Shown here: one piece after another, positions 45,937-56,655 of the stretch
Numbering within the stretch: position 1 is the first letter of the stretch
Layout: the number at the start of each line of letters is the position of its first letter
Origin: Centrapalus pauciflorus
Lineage: Eukaryota > Streptophyta > Magnoliopsida > Asterales > Asteraceae
Direction of reading: 5' to 3'
NCBI GenBank assembly: GCA_020465985.1
Contig: JAANYP010004797.1
Span: 1 to 64,000, forward strand
DNA length: 64,000 nt
Program-made: the position numbers and the translations under genes
Notes under the pieces: generated by a model
Told to the model about the DNA's origin: nothing
The model's database searches: none
Seen by the model: the letters and a program-made list of their open reading frames with translations, nothing else

Positions 45937-45990
45937 CCTAAACCCAGAAAGAAGTTCAGTTCTCCCATCGCACTCATCTCAAACTTGGCA
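45937..45990 (-). pseudogene. pol: Cop3 RT scrap between two deletion joints
   Basis: Only about 50 bp remain, coding KFEMSAMGELNFFLGL. One side joins gag directly after the first zinc knuckle; the other joins the spacer at a shared GGTTTA. Confidence 0.8.
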
Positions 45991-47208
45991 TTCTGTCGTC
46001 TCGGGTTCTGATAGTTATCCATCTTCCGCCCTTTGACATTTTGCAGCAAAATGTCCCAACCCTTGACAGTAGTAACACTTTACTTTCGACTTATCAAAAC
46101 CTACATTATTGCTCAAACTAAGGTTTCTTGAGGTTCGTTTCATGAACCATTTCATCCTCTGTGTGACCATGTCCATCTGCTCTAAATCATAATGATCTAC
46201 CTGATCATACTCCTCCTCCCATAGAGCTGGATCGTTATTCTTTCTCTGAATGGTGTTACCGTATGCTGCATTAAACGATGCAAGAAGCTTTAGTTGCTCC
46301 TCTGCTTTTTAGCACTCATAGGCATTTCCCTGCGAAGATGAACCTAAGTTTTGTGGTTGATCTTTTGATTTTGAAAACCCTAGACATGCCCTACCACTCA
46401 CTTCTTCTGATTCGGCCGGTATGACTTCTTCTTCTCCAGAGTAGAACACTGTAGCCCCCCGACTTAGGTACAGTAGAAGTTGATGGCTTAGACTTTCTGA
46501 AGTACATTTCAGGATCTTGTACCTGATCGTATTCCATCTCCTTCTTTTGTATTTTAATGTTATAGGCCCTCAGTGTTCCAATCACTTTTTCAAGTGCTAG
46601 AGTTTCCAACTTATCTTCATCATGCTTTATCAAAGCAGTATACATCTCCCACTATGATGGTAACGCATCTAGAAGTTTCTTAATTTTTTTTATTCTTTAT
46701 GATCAACTCTGTGATTATCCAACTCAGTCAGAAGATGATAAAACCTTGTAATCACCTCATCTAAACTCTCATTCTTCAAACTCTTAAATATGGCAAACTG
46801 TTGTTTTAACAATTCAGTTCTCCCTTTTCTCACCCTTGGATTTCCCTCATACCTCTCCTCTAGAGCTTCCCAGAGTTCTTTAGAAGTTCTGTTGTGTTTG
46901 AATGTATGTAGGATCCAACGGTAAAGCCATCTTAATTGTAGGCAGAGCCCGATTTTCAGCTTCGTAAATTTTCTTGTCCTCATCTTTCATCTGTTGATAG
47001 GAAAGAACTTACATCCGACCCTCGAGCTCTTGTGTAGGAGGAACATACCCTTCATCAATACAGATCCACATGCGCATATCATTGAAACGAGAGAAGTCTG
47101 CAAACCTATCCTTCCACCAGTAGTAGTCTTCAATCATCTCAGCTTTGGTGGGGAATTGGATTTGCCCACTTCGTGATCCATTTCCAAAAACTTATGTAGA
47201 CTTGACAT
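45991..47208 (-). pseudogene. gag: Cop3 gag, 5' part
   Basis: It starts at the ATG at 47208, matching the Cop2 start (MSSLHKFLEMDHEVGK). Recognisable parts are EALEERYEGNPRVRKGRTEL, LLKQQFAIFKSLKNESLDE and the first knuckle (CYYCQGLGHFAAKC) near 46070. One base is missing near 47145, with others near 46925, 46690 and 46440. The coiled coil, second knuckle and everything after are deleted. Confidence 0.85.
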
Positions 47209-47757
47209 TCTCGTAAAACATTCTGTTCACGAACTTAAATTAATTAATTTTTAAAATAAATTTGAAACAAGTTCTTACGGACTTAGTTTTAAGTTCGTAC
47301 AGATTTATTTTAAATTCGTTTTACTAAATTCAAACTGTTTGAATATTAAGTTCATGGACACTAAGTTCGTGAAGCCCTAGTTCGTGTCTCACATATTCAT
47401 GTCTGACAATTTCGCAGCCAGTCAAGTTCGTAAAACCCTAAACAGACAAGTTCGTGAACTCTTACAAATTCGTGCGCCGAAAGTTCGTGGAGGAGTGTGT
47501 CTGAGAAGTTCGTGATGCCCTAAAACACCCTCCTAAGTTCGTGCCTCGAAAGTTCGTGAAACGACCAAAAATTCAACTTTTTCAAAAACTCACTGAATAG
47601 ATGAACTAAGATGATTATTGGCAAGAAGAACTGCTCAAATCACCGTAAAAACATCGACAAAAACGTGATTTACTTGTAAAAATGCCAAGAAACCTATGAA
47701 TGTTCAACGAAACACGAAGAATGCGAAGAACATTCAATTGTTGTCTCTGATACCACT

Positions 47758-48157
47758 TGTAAGGTCCACCATCTCCTTGGAACGCTATAAACCTCTCTAG
47801 AATTCGTGTGAAACTGCTCTCACGAATCTGAAAGTCAATTATAGAAGTGTTATAGAAATAATACAAATAAGTTCATGATATAACCCTTAATTTTGTGCAT
47901 GGCCCAAGCCCACTAACTTATAGATTAAAGCGCATGCAGATAAGTTCGTCTGAACTTATCACCATAAGTTCATAGCCTCATGAACTTATCTCACAACCAT
48001 GAACTTAACATGCAAAAATGAATCACAATAAAAAATCATGTACTTAATACATAAATACGAACAAACAATCATCACTTCTATTAATAGACCCCTATCTATT
48101 ACATATGACTATCTATTACAAAACGAGACTGTAATCGTCACACCGGGTGTACCAACA
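47758..48157 (-). repeat. Cop3 5' LTR, internally deleted
   Basis: This 400-bp LTR has both ends intact (TGTAAGGTCCACC and GGTGTACCAACA) but lacks about 150 bp that the partner has after CACCGTC. The PBS complement (TCTCTGATACCA) precedes it at 47744-47755, and the leader with AAGTTCGTG-type words is at 47209-47560. Confidence 0.88.
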
Positions 48158-48510
48158 CTTCGGTAGCCATATCAACATGTGAGGCCGAATATGTAGCTCC
48201 GGGTAGTTGCTGTTCAAATGTTCTGCGGATCCAATAACAATTGCGGGATTATGGTTTGACTTATACTCATACTCCCATTAGGATAGACAATCAATCCACG
48301 ATTGCAATAACCAATAATCTGGTAAAGCAAAGTAAGACTAAGCACATAGAGATAAGACATTATTTTATTCTTGACTGTGCTGAGAAAAACCTGATAAAAT
48401 TGGTAAAAGTTCCAACGGAAGACAACTATGAAGATCTGTTCACAAAAGTATTTGATAGATCACGCTTCGAGTTGTTAGTCCAACTAAACGGGATGCGAAA
48501 TCCAGAGTAA
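48158..48510 (+). pseudogene. pol: Cop2 RNase H, second part
   Basis: The continuation of RNase H after Cop3 reads STCEAEYVAPGSC, LRDYGLTYTHTPIRIDNQST, IAITNNLVKQSKTKHIEIR and LNGMRNPE, with its stop at 48508-48510. One stop (CAA to TAA) lies near 48236. The end matches the Cop1 pol end word for word (NGMRNPE). Confidence 0.88.
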
Positions 48511-49001
48511 CTTGTCCTTGGTAGATAATCTTTCTTTTAATTTTGTAAGTTTTAGTTTGTCTTATTAGTTAATTTACTTAAAAAACAACAAAAAAAGAGA
48601 GAAAGGCATGAAAAATTAAATAAAAATGAAAAATGAAAACAAAGAAAGACGTCTTAGAGTCCAAGGATCAACATGACGAAATAGAGCACAACCTAACAAA
48701 CTCTAAGTGTTAAACTTTCAAACATAATGCACTATAAAATCAAAGTGATATACATGTTCATGTTATGATATGTTAGTAGGCATAAAACATGAAGGTTTTC
48801 CTAAAAGCTAAGAAAACAATCAAGAAATTGTCATATGTGTAACTAACTTAGACGTATGACCAATAGGTCCTAATTTTTGTGTTAGAGGCTCGCGTACAAT
48901 AATTATGAATAAGGTATGTAAATCAGTCTAGGGGATGTATGGCTTCATCAAAATGCATCTTAAAAAAGACCAAGTAAGACACGTAAGAGAGTCAAGACAT
49001 G

Positions 49002-49035
49002 TCGCTTTGTTGTACGCAAGTACAAACATGTCGCT
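49002..49035 (+). other. Spacer hairpin B1, GCAA loop
   Basis: Inner arms TGTAC/GTACA close GCAA, also a GNRA loop. Its last five bases are the first five of B2, so it looks like a 29-bp partial duplication of B2. Confidence 0.55.
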
Positions 49036-49064
49036 TTGTTGTACGTAAGTACAGACCTGTCACC
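49031..49064 (+). other. Spacer hairpin B2, GNRA loop
   Basis: All 34 bases equal Cop1 hairpin A2: inner arms TGTAC/GTACA, loop GTAA, outer arms GTCGC/GTCAC with one C-C. Confidence 0.6.
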
Positions 49065-49092
49065 GCTGCTTTGACCCCAGATGGCAAGGTAT

Positions 49093-49126
49093 GTCGCTTT
49101 GTTGTATGTAAGTACAGACCTGTCAC
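49093..49126 (+). other. Spacer hairpin B3, GNRA loop
   Basis: It differs from B2 by one base (inner arm TGTAT), which changes C-G to a U-G pair and keeps the fold. The loop is GTAA. Confidence 0.6.
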
Positions 49127-49176
49127 TACTGTCTTTGCTAAATAAAAGAAGTATGCTCTACCCTAAGAAAAACTAA

Positions 49177-49210
49177 GACACTCTGTTGTATGTAAATACA
49201 GAACTGTGTC
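49177..49210 (+). other. Spacer hairpin B4, GNRA loop
   Basis: Outer arms GACAC/GTGTC and inner arms TGTAT/ATACA are both perfect, with loop GTAA. Relative to B2 the inner C-G pair has become T-A on both sides. Confidence 0.62.
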
Positions 49211-50422
49211 GGACGTTTGCCTTTTAAAGATGATTTACAAATACCAGAAAGTCATAATGATTGTATGTCTGTCTTTATCATAGAAGTACGTCTAAGTGTG
49301 GGACACGTAAGGTGATTTCTTGATAAATAAAAAGGCCAAAAAATTTTTTTAAGTGTTGAGTCTTTAAGTTGACAAGCATACCGACAATCGACATGGTATG
49401 TATTTTACAACAAACAATACAGGGAATCAAAAATTCCAAAGTGTGAAAGTGCAACATCGAAAGTGAGTTGGCAAAGCTATCTAACTGAACCTTCTATGAC
49501 TCTCTAACAAATATAGTTAGTGTGTTCAGTTTATTCTTGCAATTTATTTTTAATTAAATTTTTACTTTATTTTATTTTATTCTATTTTATTTTTAGCTTA
49601 CTAGGTAAAGTTTCAATAAAAAGGATCGAGGTCTGATACTACGATGTATTTCAGTTGGAAAAACAAAAGATGCATGAAAACTTGTTTTTTTAATGTGAAG
49701 TGTTCTGTAATAAGTTGAATAAGGTGAAATGTTCAAAATATTGAAAAAGTTGTATATTTTTTAAAGTTTTTCAAAATTTCATGTTAAGTTCGTCGAATCC
49801 TAAGTCTGTACGAACTTAAGTTCATACGAACTTAAGTCAAGTATGTTCGTAGAATAGTAGGTGAGGCCTATAAATAGTGAAAATGCATTAAATCCATTTA
49901 CCTACTCACGAATTTGCTTCCTCACGAACTTAAAAAGGCGATTACGAACTTAGTTGGGTGATTATGAACTTGTCTGTCTTTGACGATTTTGCTTCTGTGT
50001 ACACGAAGATCATATTGTTTGACCTCGAACTTATCAACTATTTACTTTAGGTTTAATTCTAAACAAAAAAGTAAGTGTTATTTGGGAGTTTGAACTGTTT
50101 TTAATCGTCTATTTTAGGTTTAGTTAACTGAAAACCATAAGGTTACCAACTCTATGTTTAAGCCTACAAAACTTAAAATAGAACCTCAATAAACTCGATT
50201 TGAACCTTTTAGGCCTAGATCCATGGATCAATTTTGTCTAAAAAGTGTTAAATCAAGAGTTTTGATGCTGAACTTGCCGACCACAAAGTTGTTCTTCAAG
50301 AACAACTTCGTACGAACTTAATTCAAAATACATATAAGTTCGTAGGTCTAAGTTCGTGTGAACTTATTTTTGTTAAAAAAATTTAGTTTTTCAAATTTTA
50401 ACTGTTTATTGCATGTGCAAAA

Positions 50423-53217
50423 ATGGCTGACCGCGCTTTTTTCAACAAGCACAATACGGTGGTCAACATTGACCTCCAAGCTACAGAGGCAAGGCAATAC
50501 AGAGAAATTTTGGAATTTTTGACAAGATCAAGGGTAGTTTACGCTTTAACTCACAGTCCGAAATTGATGAATTAATATATCCGACAGATCTGGAGTACTC
50601 TTCACTTGGATACCTCAGTGATGCCCCAGGTTCTCTGAGCTACAGTGAATGGGCGGGCAATTGCTTTCTCTGCTGATGATCTGAGAGTGATTTTGAATTT
50701 GGGAACTGAGGCAATGGAAAATGGTCTGATTGATTTCCTTGCGTCTATAAGGCAAGCAACATTTCAAAGGATGGGATATACCCAAGATTTAGCTAAGGAA
50801 TCTTATGTCAAAAGTGGGCTAATAGGGCAATGGAGGTACTTGATGCATGTACTGCTGGTGTGTCTAGCTCCAAAAAGGTTGGTTTAGATGTGATGACATC
50901 CAAGCTCCAATCTGGGATGATTTCACTTGTCTATAATAAGCCTTATAGCTTCTCAAGCTTCTTTTTTGCCGAATTTATTCATCAGATTACAACACCTGGT
51001 AGCGAAAGGTTTTTGCTATATCCGCGCTTTGTAATGATGATAATCCTTCACTACTTGCCGAACTTTCCACCTTCACCTGAAGTGGTTGTTGTAGCTGGGA
51101 TTGATAAGAGGATCTTGGTGTCGATGTTATAGTCAGAGAAGGGCGGAGAATGTGCGACCGTAGATTACTCCACTGTTTGGAGCTCTGCTTGATCCTAATT
51201 TTATTGCACTAGCTGGAGACGCATGGATAGAGAACGAGCCATAACGTCAAGCAGTGGCACAAGAAGCAGCAGCTCCCGCCCAACCTGCGCCTATGTTAGC
51301 ACCGACAGCTGTGGATACTACTCCACTTGCTCAAGATGATCCGAGAGAAGAGGCTTTAGAAGATATTTTTGCTCAAAGGGGAGCTGCTTAGGACGCTATT
51401 TCCGAAGAATTGATTCAGGATATCCTCTATCCTCAAGAAGCACCAGCGAATACTATTTGAAGATATTGAAAACTATCAGCCGGAAGAGTCTAATGTGGCT
51501 GTGGAGACAGATTCGGAGGCTGATTCCGATAATGCTAGTGACGTTAGGGAGGAAGAAAATCCAACAACGAATCTGGGTCGTTATCGTTCGAGGATAGTTG
51601 TGCCGCAACAGACTAATCAACAACAGTCTTGGAATTTACAAGATGAAGAGGATGATGCAGCACACGATCCAGATGAAGACACTTTGGTTGCAAGGCACTA
51701 GCAGGAAAAGCGACAACGTCTATATCAACCTATGCCTTCCACCTCAACCAATATTCCACCAGAAACCACCACAACCACTCCATCCACATCCACGTCCAAC
51801 GACAACCTAAGCCTTCTTCGACTAAAAACTCAAGTGGATATCAAAATAGTTCAAATACTCCAACTTACAAGGGCAGCCTAAGAGCTACACTAGCACAATG
51901 TAAATTTAGATCAAATTGTGGCTTCCCAACAACAACATATTGCAACTCTTGAGGCCCTTCTGGAGAAGCTGCTGAAAGATCGTGTAGCTCAGGAGGAGAG
52001 TTGTCGAGAAGACGAACTGAGGAAGAGTCAGAGGGACGATGAAGGAGACGACCCTAGTGCTAGAAAAGACGGTGAGCTAGCAGATCTTTTTCAATAATAG
52101 ACTGCTTAGTTTGTAGATCCGCAGGGGGAGCCTGAATCATCAGGCACTGAAAAAGGTAAAGGCAAGGCTCCCGAAACTACAAAAATTGTTGACGAAGAAA
52201 TGATTGGAGCCTTGGCCAGGTTGGAAGAGGATGAGATAAGGTTCGAGTTTTAAGAGTATATAGATCAGGAAGATCTTGAGGAAGGTGAGTTTATTCCTCA
52301 AGATGTAGCTGATTGGAAGTCTGAAGATGAGATTGATATAGACGAAGATGATGAAGCTGATGAGGTGGTTATCCCAAAGCAACCTGTCACAGAGCTATAT
52401 GTGAATGAAGATCAGAGCGTGATAGACATGGAAATGCTTAAATCTGCTTTTCAGAATCTGAAATGCCTGATAGGGAGCTTTCCAAAGTGGAGAAGAGGAG
52501 TTTGTGGTTTAGAAAGGAAGAGTAGAAGACTGACTTGGCAGTGAAGAAGAAGATGAGGTTGCCAAGTCCAAGAAAGCTAACAGGAGGAATTCTGAGCTTG
52601 TTCATTGATAAGAAACTACAACTTTTAATTCTAAAAAGAAGGGATAAGCTTCAGTACTTGAGAAGAAGGCTCAAAGACTTCAACTCATTACCTAAGTGTA
52701 AGGTAAAGGAGTTGGCCTGAAGGAGCTCATAAACCTTGGAGACGACCCCTACGCTGAAGTGATTGCAAAGATTATCATAAGGGAAGGTCGGTCTGGAAGG
52801 TTTGAAAGGCTGACACCAAGAGTGTGAAAAAGGGTCATGGACGAAACCAGAATAGATCTTTTGACTGGCAGGCCTTGGATCAAAATGTACTACAAACCCG
52901 TTAAGTGCCTGAAGAAGGTCCCAATAAAGAGTATGCCACAAGAGGTTTTGAGTAACTTGAAGTGGGGGTACGTTGATAATGAGATAGCAGAGGCAGTATA
53001 GGAGGATATTGATGAGAATGTCATTTTGAAAGTATATGATCCCCTGCATCTGGTAAACCTCTCATAGGGTGATCTACAGAAACTTCATGAGCAGCCAATT
53101 TTCTTTCACGAAGGCTGGAGTTCAGAAGGCAGAAAATATCACAGGGTGGTTAAAATTTGCGTAGAGCAGGGTTTACATGCAGGTTGTAGTCTAAATATGC
53201 CTAGTTTTATAGATTAA
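50423..53217 (+). pseudogene. Cop2 ORFX
   Basis: The third copy of the extra ORF starts MADRAFFNKHNTVVNIDLQA and ends MPSFID before TAA at 53215-53217. It has the same block order as Cop1 and Cop3: N-terminal domain (YIRQIWSTLHLDTSV, YVKSGLIGQWRYLMHVLL, FFFAEFIHQITTPGSERFLL), acidic and Gln-rich middle with a coiled coil (about 51840-52000), and C-terminal domain (GGILSLFIDKKLQLLILKRR, YYKPVKCLKKVPIKS, VILKVYDPLHLVNLS). About a dozen stops and several frame changes break it. The polypurine tract follows within 40 bp. Confidence 0.87.
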
Positions 53218-53232
53218 TGATATCAACTAGAA

Positions 53233-53252
53233 GCTATCGTCAAAGGGGAGTC
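53233..53252 (+). other. Cop2 polypurine tract and outer repeat arm
   Basis: GCTATCGTCA at 53233-53242 is followed by AAGGGGAGTC, then the LTR. The inner arm is intact in the 5' LTR (TGACGATTGC, one change) but altered in this 3' LTR, so the inverted repeat is broken here. Confidence 0.75.
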
Positions 53253-53890
53253 TGTTGGTACATCCGGGGTGTCAACATCAACCTAGTTACTGTAATAGAT
53301 TGGGCTTTATTAATACAAGTCATGATTGTTTGTTCATATTTATGTCTTAAGTTCATGATTGTGTATTGTGTTCATATTTGCATGTTAAGTTCATGATTGT
53401 AAAATAAGTTCATGAGATATGAACTTATGGTGATAAGTTCATGTGCTATGAACTTTTGAGAATAAGTTCATGGGGCTATGAACTTATGAGAACAAGTTCA
53501 TGAGACATAGGCTATGAACTTAGGGCTCATAAGTTTGTATGAACTTAGCCTTGATAAGTTCATATGAACTTATTTACATGGGGTTAGACTTATAAGTTCG
53601 TGGGCTTGGGCCATGCACGAACTTAAGGGTTAAATCATGAACTTATCTTGGCAAATTCATTAACACTTTGAGAATTACTTTCAGAATTCGTAGAGAGCAA
53701 GAGCAGACGAATTTATAGAGGTTCATAGCATTCTTACAGTGCGATACATCGTGTGGGGTCGATAGTTGTTCGGCTAGCATCTTGTTTGGCTCCATGTTCC
53801 CGTGTGATCGATCCGTCAATGTTAAACGAGGATTCCGCACTCATTTTACGCCGTCACGCCTTGATAGATCCATAGAGGGTGGACCTTACA
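53253..53890 (+). repeat. Cop2 3' LTR
   Basis: This 638-bp LTR pairs with 36366-37003. It starts TGTTGGTACATCC and ends GGTGGACCTTACA. The first 60 bases are more diverged than the rest. AAGTTCATG/GAACTTA words lie at 53335-53650. Confidence 0.93.
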
Positions 53891-53895
53891 AGTGT
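53891..53895. other. Cop2 target duplication, right (AGTGT)
   Basis: Identical to 36361-36365. Confidence 0.92.
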
Positions 53896-54370
53896 TTTAT
53901 GCGATGGTTTCAAGAGAAGGTACCACTGGTTCCGGTTCAGATTCGGTTTGTTCTTTCAACAGGATAATAAATTATACGATTTGGCCATAGCCTCCTAAAT
54001 TTTTGCCTGGTCATTCAAGTCTGCCCCAAACATTTGCATCTCTTGTTCAAATCACATGTCTTAAGCAGACATCTTTCTATCCACACTGACGAAGATGTTA
54101 CTAGGTAATGCATGATAAAGAAAATATTCCGCTTTATGAGCAGCTGCCCATCTTTCTCTCTCCATATCAACCTGTGGACCAGTTCTTTGGTAGCTGGGAT
54201 GGGAGGAACAAATGTAGTTACTACAGAAATGTCAGAGTAGAAAATAGAGTGTGCTTTGATCGATTAAATCATGAGATGCCCCATGGGTTGCAAGCTCTCA
54301 AATTTCAAGAACCGCCTTTTCCATTTCTCGTATTCATCATGATAGAGAACATGTGGTCTATTCTCAAATC
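53896..54370 (-). pseudogene. gag: Cop4 gag fragment
   Basis: Minus-strand text reads YEKWKRRFLKFESLQPMG at about 54345-54290 and later NIFVSVDRK at about 54095, spacing typical of the copia UBN2-type gag start. It then decays towards the Cop2 boundary. On the far side of Cop2 (36360) the sequence is already the linker before RT, so gag end, protease and integrase were lost before Cop2 inserted. Confidence 0.6.
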
Positions 54371-55252
54371 CTAACACAATTGCATCTCTAGACATGATAG
54401 AAAGGGGAAGTGAGTGTTTTGAAAAAAAAATGAACTTTGTAGTGGAGACTAAGTTTCGGATGAATGTATCCGAAGATTGGATGTGGAACCAAAGTTTTTG
54501 TCTGGTCTAAACTTCGGATGACTTATGATGTGAAATTTCTTAGGGGATATGGACTTCGAATGTAAAGATCTAAAGTTTGTGTTCAAGCAACAGAAAAAAC
54601 AAGTATAAACAAAACAAGGATGAAATAAAGTTCGCATGGTAGGAAATGATACTTCGGATGAGACACAAATTGAAAAGATAGTTAAATAAGCATAAATAGA
54701 CAACATACAAAGGGGATCCAAAGTTCGGATGGTAGGGAACTGAAGTTCAGATGGTAGACCCGAAGTTCGGATGACAAATCTATGAACCCGAAATTAGACA
54801 CCCAAAGTTGGGATTCGAAGTAACACTTAGTAAGAAAGTTCAATGAAAGAGTACCAGTGTTAAGAAAAAAATCAGATTTTGGTCGAACGTTTATAACCTA
54901 AAATGCTACGTAAGTTTTTGGAATAAATTTTAAATAACTTTTTTGAACCAAGTTTACTTAAAAACACCTAAATAAGGGTATTTTTATGTAAAAATAGCCT
55001 AAAAAGTGAAGAACAGCGCTGACAGATGAATTATTGATTTTTGACAAATTAGTACCCTAAAACACGTATTAAATGAACATATAATACTCGAAAATAATAA
55101 GGTAACAAGCATCTATCACTAATGGGTCAAAATACGAGAAAGAAGAGAAGATCATGTATTTCAAAGACAAAAACCATAGGAACACATCATGAACAGTTCG
55201 ACAGCAGCAAAAACTCATCAAATCCGGTAAAAAAGTTAAAATCCACTCCAAT
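54371..55252 (-). other. Cop4 leader with TTCGGATG words
   Basis: Non-coding leader between PBS and gag. About ten words of the type AAGTTCGGATG, ATCCGAAG or CTTCGGATG lie at 54450-54790. The part from 54840 to 55250 has none. Confidence 0.65.
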
Positions 55253-55267
55253 GGCTCTGATACCAAT
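55253..55267 (-). other. Cop4 primer-binding site
   Basis: In minus sense ATTGGTATCAGAGCC directly follows the LTR end and matches initiator tRNA-Met. Confidence 0.88.
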
Positions 55268-55589
55268 TGTTGTAGTGATCCCAGTAATATATCTAATGCT
55301 CACAATAATTGGTCAGTGGTAATAAGGCTGAAACAAAAAAGAACAATCAGAATACAATAGTTAATTAATGTTAACGTAAAAGGTCAGCTGCCGATAGCCT
55401 TTTGAATATATTAGAGTGATAATATAGTTACAAAACCCTAGGCACATGTGCTTTTATAACTAGGCTAAAGTTTGAGGGTTTACACAAACTAACCCTCAAC
55501 TTTCTATTTAGAAAGAGAAAATTACAAGGACAAGAAATAAATTCAATTTTAAAAAATAAACCACTTGATTGAAATAAATAATTCTAACA
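55268..55589 (-). repeat. Cop4 5' LTR
   Basis: This 322-bp stretch starts TGTTGTAGTGATCCC and ends AATTCTAACA on the plus strand, giving TGTT...AACA ends. It interrupts the gag of Gyp4 at 55590. Its 3' partner was not found near 33-34.7 kb. Confidence 0.75.
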
Positions 55590-56160
55590 TGATTTTTTGA
55601 TATGAAGAATTGATTGAATCTCTGCTTCTTTGGACATGATGTACATGTCAGGTTAAACTGAGTCATCTCGAGTTCGTAGCCAGATTCGCAATGTTTGCAT
55701 TCTTTCATTCGTGCAGCTTTAATCATGTGGAGTTACAATCTGAATTTCCTCCTGCACATTTATTGTCGATACATAGGATCTAACCGTCTTTTAAGTCTAT
55801 CCGTTTTTCTTACTTTCGATGAAAATTGTTAGGATAAATACTACAGAGTATTGAAAACTCGTGTTCATACTCATCTACAGTTTTTGTTCCAAGTCTGAGT
55901 AGCATCAGGAGAATCTCTATCCTGTCTAGTTGGTTTGCCAGATAGTACTTTGAGTTGAATATGTCGAGGAAGTACTCTCAGACTAGCGTCTTTATCACGT
56001 ATTCATCGTAAATACTCTACCGATTCTTCGACCAAGCACGAGCATCACCAACGAATAGTGTGGTGGCATACTTCACTCTCTTATTATCTAAACAATCTGA
56101 GATACTAAATTTTTCCTTAGTGTGACGGATCTAGTCCAAGGCCTGGGCAAGGTGTATTGT
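55590..56160 (-). pseudogene. gag: Gyp4 gypsy gag fragment
   Basis: Minus-strand pieces align with the Gyp1 gag in order: ISDCLDNKRVKYATTLFVGD (about 56110-56055), IFNSKYYLANQLDRIEILL, KTVDEYEHEFSIL (about 55880-55845), then MIKAARMKE and CTSCPKKQRFNQFF (about 55726-55600), where Gyp1 has MVEAARQIE and CPSPPKKQRFGRFF. Stops and shifts occur near 56020 and 55960. The zinc knuckles and pol are cut off at 55590 by the Cop4 LTR. Confidence 0.75.
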
Positions 56161-56640
56161 GCAGTAAAGTTTATGGTACCACTTCATTTGAAATCCTAAA
56201 ACCTGCAGCCCTTTAGTTGTTTGGTATGAATATTCTCATTTCGTATTAGGGTGATATTTTTGGGTATCTTGTATTTTTTGTTTATCATTACATTTTTTCT
56301 TTCTATAAGCTTTTTATTTTGCTACAGCCCCACAAGCATGAAACTGTTCTTGGATCATTTTGTTTTGTTGTTCATTGTTCTATGATAATATTTGTTGCAC
56401 ATCTCAAACATTTGTTGGAGAGTTATGTTTTTAGGATATCCTCCTTGTCTAAACATGTTACTGAAAATATGAATGAAGTAGCTTTTAGTTTAAATACCCA
56501 GTATATATGTACCCTTTTCCCATTCTATCAGTCTTTGTAACCTATCTTAGTTCAAGCCATCCTATCATGTTTTATACTTTAGTATTGCCCACGTTTGAGA
56601 TCAAATGTTATACTTAATACTTTAATTCCCTCAAAGAAGT
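56161..56640 (-). other. Gyp4 leader, no gene seen
   Basis: AT-rich stretch between PBS and gag. The short frames in it have no recognisable product. Confidence 0.5.
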
Positions 56641-56654
56641 GCTCTGATACCAAA
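56641..56654 (-). other. Gyp4 primer-binding site
   Basis: In minus sense TTTGGTATCAGAGC lies one base after the LTR end. Confidence 0.85.
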
Positions 56655-56655
56655 C

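Larger units (their letters stand above)
42188..48157 (-). mobile_element. Cop3: deleted copia element nested in Cop2
   Basis: This 5,970-bp minus-strand copy of the Cop2 family was inserted into the Cop2 RNase H. The flanking 5-mers are CTTCA (42183-42187) and CTTCG (48158-48162), a target duplication with one mismatch. Removing the element and one repeat restores the RNase H frame exactly. Order in minus sense: 5' LTR 47758-48157, leader, gag, an RT scrap, a piece of spacer, ORFX, polypurine tract, 3' LTR 42188-42747. Protease, integrase, most of RT and all of RNase H are gone. Confidence 0.9.
48511..50422 (+). other. Cop2 pol-ORFX spacer
   Basis: A 1.9-kb non-coding stretch. The four-hairpin array is at 49002-49210. 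A/T low complexity occurs at 49540-49620. AAGTTCGTACGAACTTA-type words are at 49785-50360, including near-perfect 16-base palindromes near 49805 and 49825. Homology to the Cop1 spacer is clearest around the hairpins (GTCGGACGTTTGCCTTTTAA) and near 48860. Confidence 0.8.
36366..53890 (+). mobile_element. Cop2: Ty1/copia element with nested Cop3
   Basis: The span of 17,525 bp includes the 5,970-bp Cop3 insertion, so the element itself was about 11.5 kb. Order: 5' LTR, PBS, leader, gag, protease, RT (integrase deleted), RNase H split by Cop3, spacer, ORFX, polypurine tract, 3' LTR. The architecture and sequence are close to Cop1 (shared LTR start TGTTGGTACACCC, shared ORFX), but the word repeat in its LTR differs. 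The AGTGT target duplication is perfect. The LTRs differ at about one base in ten by eye, so the insertion is old. Confidence 0.93.

Noticed and set aside
36366..53890. Cop2 read as one 17.5-kb element
   Set aside because: Subtracting the nested Cop3 with its own LTRs and target duplication gives about 11.5 kb.
54108..54374. Plus-strand 88-codon frame
   Set aside because: The minus strand shows copia gag motifs over the same bases.
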